Source: Agapanthus africanus
Taxonomy: Eukaryota; Streptophyta; Magnoliopsida; Asparagales; Amaryllidaceae
Assembly (NCBI GenBank): GCA_030015575.1
Contig: JASDDO010000006.1
Location: 318,294,361 to 318,358,360 of the forward strand
Length of the DNA stretch: 64,000 nt
Direction of reading: 5' to 3'
In this document: piece by piece, positions 10,716 through 22,700 of the stretch
Layout: each line of letters starts with the position of its first letter
Position numbering within the stretch: the first letter of the stretch is position 1
Position numbers and translations under genes: made by a program
Notes under the pieces: generated by a model
What the model was told of the DNA's origin: nothing
Databases searched by the model: none
Seen by the model: the letters and a program-made list of their open reading frames with translations, nothing else

Positions 10716-13700
10716 ATGGCGAGAAAAGGAGGAGGAGACGCGAGAGAATGGGACGAAGATGGGTACAGAGACAGCATCCTCCTCGATCGAGAGCTCCGAT
10801 CTCGAACCGTCTTCAGAAGCGTCTTCGCCTCATCTCAAAACCCTAATCCCCAAATCCTAGCCGTCGTCTCCAGCGATGGATCCATTGCCGCCTACTCTCT
10901 TCCCTCTTGTATCTCCGCCTCTCATCAGGTACGATTTAGATTCCATTCGAATTGATTCATCCCCTCATTCTCTTACTTGCCCTAATAATCCTGCTAGCTT
11001 AGATTTGATGAAAACTTTACTAATTGAGTTCAAGGGCAGCTATCGAAATGTGAGAATTTTTTGGAACTTTTCTTAGTAATTGGTTGTGGAAAAACAACAT
11101 CTTGGTATGAAATATCTTTGAAGCAATATTCCATCACCAGGCTGTGTCAATTGCGCCATCTTTATCGGAGTATTTATTTTAGTCTCATCTAGACGGAGGT
11201 TTCTTCAACCTATTTCTTTTCTCGTGATACTTGATTCCATGTTTCACAAATTGGGATGCTTATTCTGTGAATCTATGCGATGACACCCATTTTTGAAATG
11301 CTAGAATTTTAGCCAGAAAAACATACTATAGCTTTATCGGAATACTTGTGGCTAATCTTGTAACCAATTTCTTTGCAGCCTGTCCACTCTAGAAAGAAAA
11401 TATGCCAAGAGTAAGTATTATGTTCCTTGCATTTCAGCTTACTTGCTTCTTCATTTATACTTTGTGTCATTTCTTATAATTTATATTTCTCATATGAATA
11501 TTTCTCAAATGAAGGAATGCACCTGATTTATTATTTGCGGAACCGCTTTGTATCATCCAAGGACACAAAGGCCCGACATACGACTTAAAATTCTATGGCA
11601 ATGGAGATGAATCTTTGTTATTGAGGTTTGTAAACTTCCAAGGTGCTAATGCCACTGGGTTTTCTTCATCAATTTCTTTCACCCACTCAGAACAACTTTG
11701 AAAAGTGGGTACAATTAACCGGTATGCGAAGGATGGAAAATTTCGATTTTCATTTTTTGAAGGAAAAAAATTATTGATTTTCAATTTTATTCCTTTTATA
11801 TCAGAGAAAACTCAACAAAGAAGATCACTAGAAAAGAATACTTATAGTAGCTGAAAAAAAGAAAGAATAAGCAAATTCAAAATGGAAACGAAAAGGTCCA
11901 GAATACTCTTAGCAGATCGAGGGCATGTTTGGATACAAACAATCCAAAGGCTAGAATCTTTTTTCCTCCGGATTTGACCATTCTTGGATTTTGGTCTGTT
12001 TGGATGGGTTTTATACAAGCGAGCCCGCCAGAAACCCCCTAAATAGCCATATAATACATTTTAGAAAAATTAGCTCAGAGCCAAGGTTATGTTGTTGAGG
12101 CATTTTCCATGTATGTGAAATGCGAATGTTTAGAAATAATGAATCACGGAATCACGTAGTAGTAAATACCTTAATCAACATTTACGATAAGCAAATGATG
12201 AATACGAGTCGTCCTCAGGAAACAGTGTTAACAACTTTTACTTTTGACTAGTTATTAAAGAATGGTTTGAATTGTTTTGGAGTTTGTTTGTGATTTACAA
12301 GTTTTAAAGAATAAAAAGAATAACTTGCTAGAATTGAGAATCATACATCAACAATCGGTTATAATGCCTATACCTTTTTTTCAATCCTTATCCTACCAAA
12401 TACGGGTTGTCAATTCATACTTAATAAGTGAAAGCCCCTAACTAATTACTAACTTGGTGTTTGTGAGCATGGAGTATGCAACACATACCGATTAGGGTAG
12501 TGGAGCATAATCCGTTAAAACACATCTAAGCTAGCAACTAATTAGAATTGTGCTAGTAACAAACTAAAGAGATATGGATTGGAAAATAAATGGATTGTGA
12601 GTATAGATAAGCCTTCCATGTGTAAATCCGTATTCTTGGTTAGAAACTTGCAAGTATAGGAGGCTAAGTCGTCCATTCATAAGATCATCACCTAGGTTTT
12701 CTTGCCCTTCCATTTCTTTAATTTATTATTAATCCTCGTCTCAATCAATCACAATATATTCCCATGGCCGGATTCAAGTCAACATCTAGCCTCGTATCAA
12801 GAACTACAGAGGTTGAAAAGTCCGGAATTGAGATCCATGCTTGCTTGTGACGAAGTTCAATTCTTTATAATATTGAATCAAATAAGAGTTAGTGAATAAG
12901 AACCTTTCATTAAAATACCATCAACTCATTATAACAAGTAAAGAATGCTTGAAAACAAATAAAGGAATATATAAAGAAAAGACATGGTATTAAAGCGAAC
13001 ATACGGAAATCTAGTTGCCGCTAGCTTTAGGATCCTTCTCAAGTGAAGAGAGAACCTATTAGCATCATTGCAACTTAATAAACTAAACGAAAACAACATG
13101 AATACACCAAAACATGAATTAAAAGAAAACATCATAATAAATAACAAGTTAACTATAAAGAAAATCAAAGACTTGAATTAAACTTAAACTTAAACTTATA
13201 AAGTATCACTTACACTGATCTATGAAGAAGATGAACAACTCTAATGACTAACTAAAATAAGAAGAACCGGAGTTTACACAAAAATACCCTAAACTATCTA
13301 AGCTAGAGCTAAATCTTATGTCTAAGCTATATACAAATGCCTTCTTAGTGATATCTTATTTATAGGAGTTTCAAGATGAAGTTTGTACGTAGCCAGAGAC
13401 ATGTGGGGCCCAAGATGAAGACATGAACCAAACCTGAGCCAATTTGGAGTTTGAATGGTCGTCTGGGGCTGCACTTGAGTAGCCTTGGATAGTGGCTTAG
13501 TGGAGATTGGTCTCCAGTCTTCTGCTGTTGTCTTCTGTAGGATATGTATGCCTTAGAGGCCATTATTTGTAATGGATGCTATGGATATATATATGTACAT
13601 GACAATCTTGTTCGAAATGATGCTATCTGGTTTGCATTTATCTTAACATGTGCGCATGTTTTACTAGTTATGACGTATTGCTTATACATGTTGATAAAGC

Positions 13701-16700
13701 CTGCAGGATTATTGCTTGACTACCAGCATTGTGATGACGATCATACTTGTGGGGGCTGGGTAGTCTATAAGCACATCCTTAAAATATCCCTAGTCGTAGG
13801 AATATCGAGACAGAACATCGATATTCCAGAGTACACTGATGCATACGTTTTTAGACCCCGACGATGGGCGATGGTTAGTCCCACAGCCATTGCTGTGCTT
13901 CACCTAAAATTGTATACATGTGCTCACTAGGTGGGTATACTGGACATACTCGCCGAGAACTGCTATATGGTATTATACCTAGCGTCAGATGGCAGTTCTC
14001 ATGTGGCATGTGTACAGATAATCTGTTGACCTGAGATCATCATTTGTCTCGCGTGAGTTCTCACTGTGCTTTGATTACTATCCTACTACGGGTCTACTGA
14101 GTCATGCAAACAGATTTTAGTTGGATACAGTCCCCAGCCACATGGAGGCCGTGAGCGATTGTTAAGGATTCGTCTCTCCCAATATAGGAAGTTGATGTAG
14201 CACTTTGTTTGGTTGGTCAACACCATAAGCCCATACCCAGGGCAGTTGAGAATTATTGATAGATAATTCAGTAGTTTCTCAGATGGTCTTGAGGCACACC
14301 AGCACGACTTATCGGGTTAATAGAGGTCTGATGATAACCACCCTCGGACCCGGTATGCGATACTCTCAGACGAACAGACCGAACTGTACGGATATTGTCA
14401 CGGGTAGGTTTGGTAGGGGTTCAGATGAGTTTGCTCGGCGGCCTTCTTTTCGACATGTACCTTGACAGCCGTTACATACAGCTAGTGCTGCTGACGCGCT
14501 GTGGTTAAACCCACTGCCAGCGTACTGTCGAGTCTTTAGAGTCTCGCATTGAGGGTTTCCCTGGTTTAGGCGAAACGATGTAAAGGCCGTATGTTACGTA
14601 TATGGTTCAAATTAATTACGTGTACCAGTTGCGCGGAATTTAATCAGACGGGTTGTAATACTAGCGGGCTTAGGATTAAGCCGGATTGTTAAATCAAAAT
14701 ATTGATTTAACGTTAATATTATATTAGTAGTATTATTTTATCTCTAGGGTTTTCGTATTTTGGTATGAATACGAGTATGTATATACAGTAGAAAGTATTT
14801 TATCTTTAGGGTATTCGTATTTTGGTATGAATATGGGTATATATATACAGCAGAAAGTATTTTGTATTTATACAAAATACATTCTAGAAGGACACCTCAT
14901 TCATGCATTAACCATTTATTCTTATATTTGAAAATGAGGTGGAGGGTTATGTGGTAAATAAGAATGGTGTGAGACATGGTCTAATTCATTTGGATTTACT
15001 ATTCAAGTATGGTTCTCATTTTTAATTGTGAAAATGATTTCATCAAAGAAATGGTCATGAGTTTTTTCACAACGTCACTCTCATTTTCCTGAGCTCCTTC
15101 TCTTTCCTCTCTTCTTTCTCAACCCAAAACCTTTCTCATGTGTTGAGATACATACGGCTTAGAGATAAACAAACACCACCAACAATCTCTACATCTCCTA
15201 AACCAACTAGATCAGCAAACTAGTTTGTTTAGTTTCTTTTTGAAGTGGAAACTTGAATCAAGAACTCTTGGACGGATCGTCTTCGACGTGAGGAGGCCGA
15301 CGACCAAGCTCGATCCCGACCGTGAGGAGCTTAAGAAGAGAATTAAGATGACCCGAAGGACACGATCTCATAGGTATAAAATTCTATCATAGTAGAATAC
15401 AATTTATGAAGTTTTGCTGGTTAGGGTTTATGGTAGTTCTTGGGTTAGTTGTCGATGTTGCATACTTCAAAATCGTTTTTTGAAAATTCCGCCTCTTTAC
15501 AAACCCAGTAGAGTGTGCGACATCGACTTACATCTTCTATGCTCTCTAGCATCTCTCTGGCATGGTCCTGATTTGATAATTTTTTTTGGAGTGCCCTCAT
15601 GTCTTTAAGTAAATGTTTGCGGCTATTTTTGACCTCTTTTTCTCTTTTGCACATTTAACACATGCTCAATTTCTTTTCAAAGCTTTTGTGCTGCTCGTTA
15701 ACTTCCTAATCTGACCAAGAAAAGAGAGCTTTCCTTTGTCAAGTTCTAGAAGCCCGTGAGTCGTACATAATAAATTTGAGTGGTCGCTGCACGTTCTGAT
15801 CGTTTTCTTCATCTGTTGCCCATTTGAACCTGAAATTGATGCAAATACAGAGAATGTACGTGTTTTGCAATGTTCTGGACTCAATTCCATGGAAAATCTG
15901 AAACCAGTACTTATTATCAGCCATAGGGTTAATAATACTTGATTATCAACAAACCGATATAGAATAGATAGTATTAAATGCATAAAAACGTGATGAACAC
16001 ATGTTTGGATAATTAGGATTATAATTATAGGATTTACCTTAGGATTAAAATATATCGGAATGCACATGCATTTCTAAATGAAATTCCTAAGGCCTTGTTA
16101 TTCAATTGGAACTTTTATATAGAACCAGTGTTTTGAAAACATGGATTTTTTTTGGACTTTCATTGGAACCGAGACTCTTTTTAGGATTATTGAACAACTA
16201 GAATTGAAATCAAGAATTTTACAGTAACTTTTTACTTATGCATCGCCTTTCATTTTATTTTATACATGTCATAAAGTATTAATTTAATGCCTGCATCCTA
16301 TTTCATTTTTTATGTGACATCCTGCTATATTTATTTACACTATTTTCTAGTAAACTTAATTAATTAGTATTTATGTTTTATTAGTTTATATATAACAAAT
16401 GGTGAAAACGACACTTATAAATAGTTTAAATTAATAATTAGCAATATAAATTATATTGGTATCATACTCTTGGAAATACAAATTGATTTGGCATAAAAAA
16501 TACTTGTCTCGGATTACAAATTAAATAGAGTACAATAAAAATAAGGTGTATAATTTTCCAAACTTTTATGGTTTTCGATTGTGTAAGTTGAATGCTAGGT
16601 TTACCTTTTTAAATAAATTTTCTCAAAATTAGGGTTTGTCATATTGAAAAAAGAAATTATACAAAAAATACAAAAAATTGAATTACCTACTCAATAAACA

Positions 16701-19700
16701 TATAAAAATATTTAATCCATATAAGTTGTAGGAATAGATCTCATGATATTATTTTTTATGAAAAGATATTGTTTACCCTCTTTGGGACCTCCAGCGATTG
16801 AACGTTGAAACAAGTATGAGTTTAAACAAAATAAATTATTTAGTGTTTTAAGAATTGAGCAGAAAGTTCTGGGTTCGAGACTTCCGGCGCACACCATTAA
16901 TTACACCTCATTGTCACAGTACGCATCTGGACGGGATACCATAATAGCTTATTTCAAATTGTATCATTATAATGTGGGGTTTCGTGTATATATTAGTAAA
17001 GTAAATACCAAGTACATGCCAAGCAAAAGAATGCATATTTTATTCATTTTGTTCAAGTTTATATACAATTTGAATGTAAATACATTGATGTTTTAAAAAA
17101 GAATGTAAAAATACATAGAGCTCTTATTTGAGAGTTGAATTGAAATACTTGAAGGTATTGTAGTGTCAACTTGGTAAAAATTGATAGGCACTGCCCTATG
17201 TGGGGGTCATATCATTTCTGCCGGTGTGCAAGTGTTACACTCTAGGTGGGGTCTACACTACCTCCTTTAAGGTAAGAGTATCACTTCATTTGAAGTATAT
17301 GTAACACTTCATTTAAAGTGTGCGGCATTTCATTTGAAATGCAAGCGAGACACCTTAAGTCGGGTCCACACCAGTCAAGCATAAGTGGGACACCCTGGGT
17401 GAGGTCTATACTATTTCATTTGAAGAAGGGAACATTTCATTCGAAGTGTGGATGAGAACCCTGGATGGGGTCCATATATGTTAAAGAAACAAATATATTT
17501 CTATCTGGGGAGGCCTATTTAGAGCATCCCGAGGGACCGGGAGGAGTCCCGAAGCACTTAAGAGGCATAGGCCTCCCGATGGCTAAATTGGGGCATGTCA
17601 GAAAACTCTTTTATACAGTTTCTTTGAATGAAACCCATTTATTTGAGTGTCATGCACATACTATGAGTTTGTGCAAAATGAATACATAGGCTTGTGTTCA
17701 AGAGTGAAAACATGGCTTTAAGGTCATGTTTATGTGGTGAATGCACTGTTTTGTCACTGAATTCACCGATACGGATATGTTTTGCGTATCTGATGGATGA
17801 ATAGGGTTTTTCTATCCACAAACAGATTGAGAATAGGGTTTTCCTATTCATGAAGATCCTGAAGACATAGTTTCATGTCTCAGGACATGAATGGAGTGTT
17901 CCATTCATATTTGTATAGGCAGACATGTTTTTCATGTGTAAAAATGAATAGGGTTTTCATGAATATCTTAAGGATATGTTTTCATATCTTATGAGGGAAT
18001 GGTATTTCCATTCATAGACATATTTTTATGTCAGAAAATGGATAGGATTTTTCTATCTATGTGTGTATTTTTATGAATGAACCGAAGAATCTATGTTCTT
18101 TGTACTTTTAAGAAATAGATTTCTATATCTGTTTATATGCAGGAAATAGTATGGCCTATTTCCAATTATGCAGGACATGAGATGGCCTATGTTCCCGGTT
18201 TAGTCCATGCATGTCAAGAAGCCATGGCCATGGCTTCTCGAGCTCTTTTTTTAGTATGGCCTATTTCCAATTATGTTCTTGTGTTCTAAGTTTTTTGCTT
18301 TCTTTAGAAGCCATGCCCATGGCTTCTAAAGCTCTTTTTTTAAAGCTAGAAAGTTGTATAACTTGTATAAGTTTCCTTCTCTTCTAGTCAAGGAGAGAGG
18401 AGAGAAGATAGAGAGGGATATAGAGGGAGTGAAGGATGAAGGAATGGGGATGACCCATTTCTGTAATCTCACCTTCTTCATTCTCTGTCTTCTTCTTTTA
18501 AAGAACTTTAATCAAAGTTTTAGGGTTTTCTTCGAGCAGGAACCTTCCCTCCTTTGATCAGTTGCTCACATGGATATTTATACCCCTTTGTGAGTGGAGA
18601 ACAGTGCATAATTACTCCTTGGATATCAGGAGAAGTTGGGTGTGGAAATCCCCCATTATTTCCTGAAGAATAGGTCAACCCTATTCGAAAGAAGGTCCCG
18701 ACACTATTCAGTATTGGGACACCTCAATTAGGGGTCTCCCGAGAGATCGGGAGGGGCATCCTAATAGGGGATGCCCTGAATCAACTCAATTTTGAGTTAA
18801 GACAACTTAATTTTGAGTTGTTTTTAAAGGGGGCCTCTCTAGATAGGGGGTCCCATCAGTGATGAATAAGCCTTTGGCTTGTTCTCGATCATGTTTTGAT
18901 CAAAATTTGACCCCTCGGTGTCTTTTTTAAAAAAACTTGGCTTATTTCATGGAAACCACCCTGTGGTTTATCCGATTTGTCCAAACTACCTTCACATTTA
19001 AACCATTTACCAAAACCCCCAAAGGTTTTGATCCGTTAAAGAACCCCCGCCGTCAGTTTTTTAACTTAATGACTATATTACCCTCTTTCTCTAAATGGTT
19101 TTTTCAAACTCATTGTCTCAATATTCTTGCCGCAATAAACCCTAAAAATCTTTATCTTGATTTCGGATGCAATTTTGCATAACTTTAACTTTATCAAAAG
19201 CCGACGAGAACTCCATCGATGAGGAACACGAGAGATTTGACTTATGAATTGATGATGGATACAATCTCGTTCGCGACTAGATCGAAAGAAAATAATGTAG
19301 ACTTCAAAAATGATTTATTTTCTTTTTAGTGGTTAATTTGTGGGTGATGATTTTATGAGTCATATGGATTTTGGTATTTGTCTGTTCGAGTTATTTGAGA
19401 AGGCCTCTTGATGAAATCATTAGAACTAAATTGATGCAATCTATAGTCTCATGTATAATTGAGATCAAAGGAGATCAATAAAGATTAACGCCTAGTTAAG
19501 CAACAAATTTTCTCAAATCACACTTTTAGTTACATTAAAATGAAATATTGAATTTTCAGGGTTTCATAAAAGGTTTTTTTGATATAAGCCGAGATTTAGT
19601 GAGAGGAGGGGTTATTTCGGAACAAAAATACAAAATTTAGTCATATGATGGTTTAAATTGAATGAAAACGTTAAAAGACTAACGGCGGGGGTTGCTGTTT

Positions 19701-22700
19701 AATGGATCAAAACTTCGGGGGTTTTGGTAATGGGTTTAAAACTGAGTGTGGATTTGGAAAAATTGGGTAAACCGTAGGGTGGTTTCCATAAAATAAGCCA
19801 AAAAACTTATATGAGTATTTGAGAGTTAAAATTTTAACTCCAACAGATATAAATTTTAATTTTTAGGGTTTATCTTTGATGTGATATTCTTTGACTTAAA
19901 GAAGAGAAAAAAGAAATCGGAGAGAGAGAGAAACCCTAGAAAAAGAAAACAATAATGTATGTAGAGACAGGGGGAAGAGAGAGTTCTGATTTGATGATCA
20001 AGTTCTAACAAAAAAAATTGGGATAATTTTAAAGGGTGGTGTTGGAGAGTCTTATAGTTGAACAAAAAATAGAATTTTTGACCTATCAGTTCTCGTTCTA
20101 GTTCCACCTATGACTAACACAAAAATAGAACTTTTAATTTCAGTTCCAATTGATTAGCACCATTAGTTTTATTATCCCAATATGTTTCAGTTCCATTCAT
20201 TAGTTCTAATTGACCAACACCCTAAGGATTTTTCTTAATCCTACGCATGTTTGGATATTGTGGGATAAGGATATGCATTAAATGTTTTTCCCCATTTTGA
20301 ATGCACGGTTGACTAAAATTATTCCTTTTTTGGAAACTAGTTAGTATGCCTTACGAAAAAATTTGATTCCAAATTTCCAAATAAAAAGAAAAATATTATA
20401 CCGGTAAAAACTAACCAATTCCACATTATTTTAAGTGATTCAAGAAACAAAATCCCAAAAAACTAAAAGGAAAATCCTAATGCCGATAAGTTTGAAAAGT
20501 GACAGAGGATAGAAAAAGTAGACCTTGAAACTTGTAGCTCGGACGAGCTTTCAGGGTTACAAGCGAGCTATGGCAGATTCAAACTTAGCGGTGATCAATT
20601 TGATGAAGAAGCCATGAACTTGGAGTTCTTTGGGGGAGAGAGATTGGGTAAGGTTGGAGAGTTTTTTCCCGTGTATTGAGTGAGAGAGAAGATGCAACGA
20701 TTGACTCATGGGAGAGAGAAGCGCTTAGCTAATTTTTATAATCATGTGTGATGAGACCTTTATGTTTTTTCCCACAGGATTTGCTTGTAAAAACCCAGCC
20801 AAACAATCCAAAATTTAGGAATGGTCAAATTCATGGGGAAAACGGAATGTAGTCTTTTTTTCCATGGGATTGTGTGCATCCAACCATGCCCCAATTCTTT
20901 AACACCCGCACTTCTCTCTCTTTTTCGAGAATGAGCCAATCATTATTGCTTTTTACTCTCATTACCTAGAAAAATACTCTCTCCCCCAACTTTGCCCAGC
21001 TTTCCTCGCTCCCCATGAACTCCAATTCATATCTTTCACTATATTGATCACCGCCAAGTTTGATCCGCCATTATTCGCTTGCAGCTTGAACGTCGTTCTA
21101 GCCGAAGCTACTAATTTTCAAGGTCCTTTTTATCTATCCTTAGCCCGTACTTTGTTTCTTTTTTTTTTGGCTGCTATGAATTTATCGGTATTGGGATCAT
21201 CTCTTCACTTTTTTAGGGATTTTGTTTCTTGAACCGCATACAATAATTTAGAATTGGTTAGTTTCTTTTTATAGGTATTAGGTTTTTCTTTTTATTTGGA
21301 ATCAAGTTAGCTTTAATAAGCCATAATGGCTGGTTCCAAAAAAAGAAAAAAGAATAATTTTAGTCAACCATGCATTCAAAGAAAAAGTAAGCATTTCATG
21401 GATATCATTATCCTAAATATCCAAACATGCACAAGGTTAATAAAAATCTCAAGGTATTCTATTTTGGGTACGCATATGTATTCTGGGATATTTTAATCCC
21501 AAACTAAATCCTACGGGTTTTAATTCTAACAATCCAAACATAACTGGGATGGAAATTTTGGGATATTAATATTATTCCTTTTTTACGAGTTTACAACCAT
21601 GGCACATGTGTCTCCTTAGTGGCCTGCTCCACAAAAGGTGATCCTTTTTCTCCTAATTTTTATAATATTAGATACCACTCATGTAAACTGGCCTCTGACT
21701 GAAATTTAATCTCCTCGTGGACACACTGCATGTGTTACATCTTGAACTATTAACTACCTACTAATTTTGATTATATTGTATTACTTGTAAAGAAATTGGA
21801 AATGATTGGGATCTAATTTAGCATACCTGATGCAGCTGTGGAGATGATGGCCACATTCGTGGTTGGAAGTGGATGGATTTACTAGACTCAGAGGTACCAA
21901 TAGCAAGTCAAGGTAAATAATCTAGCGATATGAATCTGTTACTCCTTTTTGACATATATGTAGGCATGCATGCACTATGTACGAAACAAAGTATGGAGCG
22001 TCATTCATGGAAATCTTGTACAATGACATTCCAGAAGTCAAAATCTACACTCGATCCTTTCCTATTGTTGCATGGGTTTAAAATGTTCTATTATCAAAAG
22101 TTTTGATAAGAGGGCGTTCCTTCCCCACCTCCCCCCCCAAACCCCAACCACCCACCCAAAAAACACACACGCGCGCACGCACACACAGAGAGAGATTTTC
22201 CAATTAAGCTTATTTATTCAAATGCATGGCTTGAAACGGTATGATCCATAATATTTACTCGCTCAATATAGTTGGAGAGGTATAGAGTTGGCTTGCTGTC
22301 AGTTTGGGTCTGATAGTAATCGATGAATGTAATATTTGTTTTAGTAGGTGCAAATTTCACCATGATTGTGAAACACATTATTTACATTTACTGAGAGGAA
22401 ATCTTATAGGTTGTTTTGTTACCTTAAAAGTTGAAATTATGAGATGTGCGAAACCTTGGATTCTTATATTTCTGGAGATCTCTCTTTTTCAACACACTAC
22501 TAATTTTACTGGCATATTTAGGTGGGCATATGCTGCAATCACGATATGTATGCACGTTTCAGAGCCACTGCAAGCAAATTCAGGCATTTTGTCCGGACAA
22601 TATATGAAATAGTTTAAATAATCATATCAATATGCCATCTGTTAGCTCGAGCTCCGCCCAACTACTGAATTGACCTGTAAATTTTTAAAAGTAATTGAGA

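Noticed and set aside
10570-10860. 96-codon frame overlapping THOC6 exon 1
   Set aside because: Different frame from the recognised WD40 protein, no similarity of its own, and it does not continue across the exon 1 splice site in any recognisable way.
13544-13930. 128-codon + strand open frame
   Set aside because: It lies fully inside a Copia solo LTR, which is non-coding, and is not conserved in the other two LTR copies.
22126-22200. C-rich then CACACA/GAGAGA stretch as a regulatory or structured element
   Set aside because: Simple low-complexity sequence in an intron. Nothing beyond composition supports a function.
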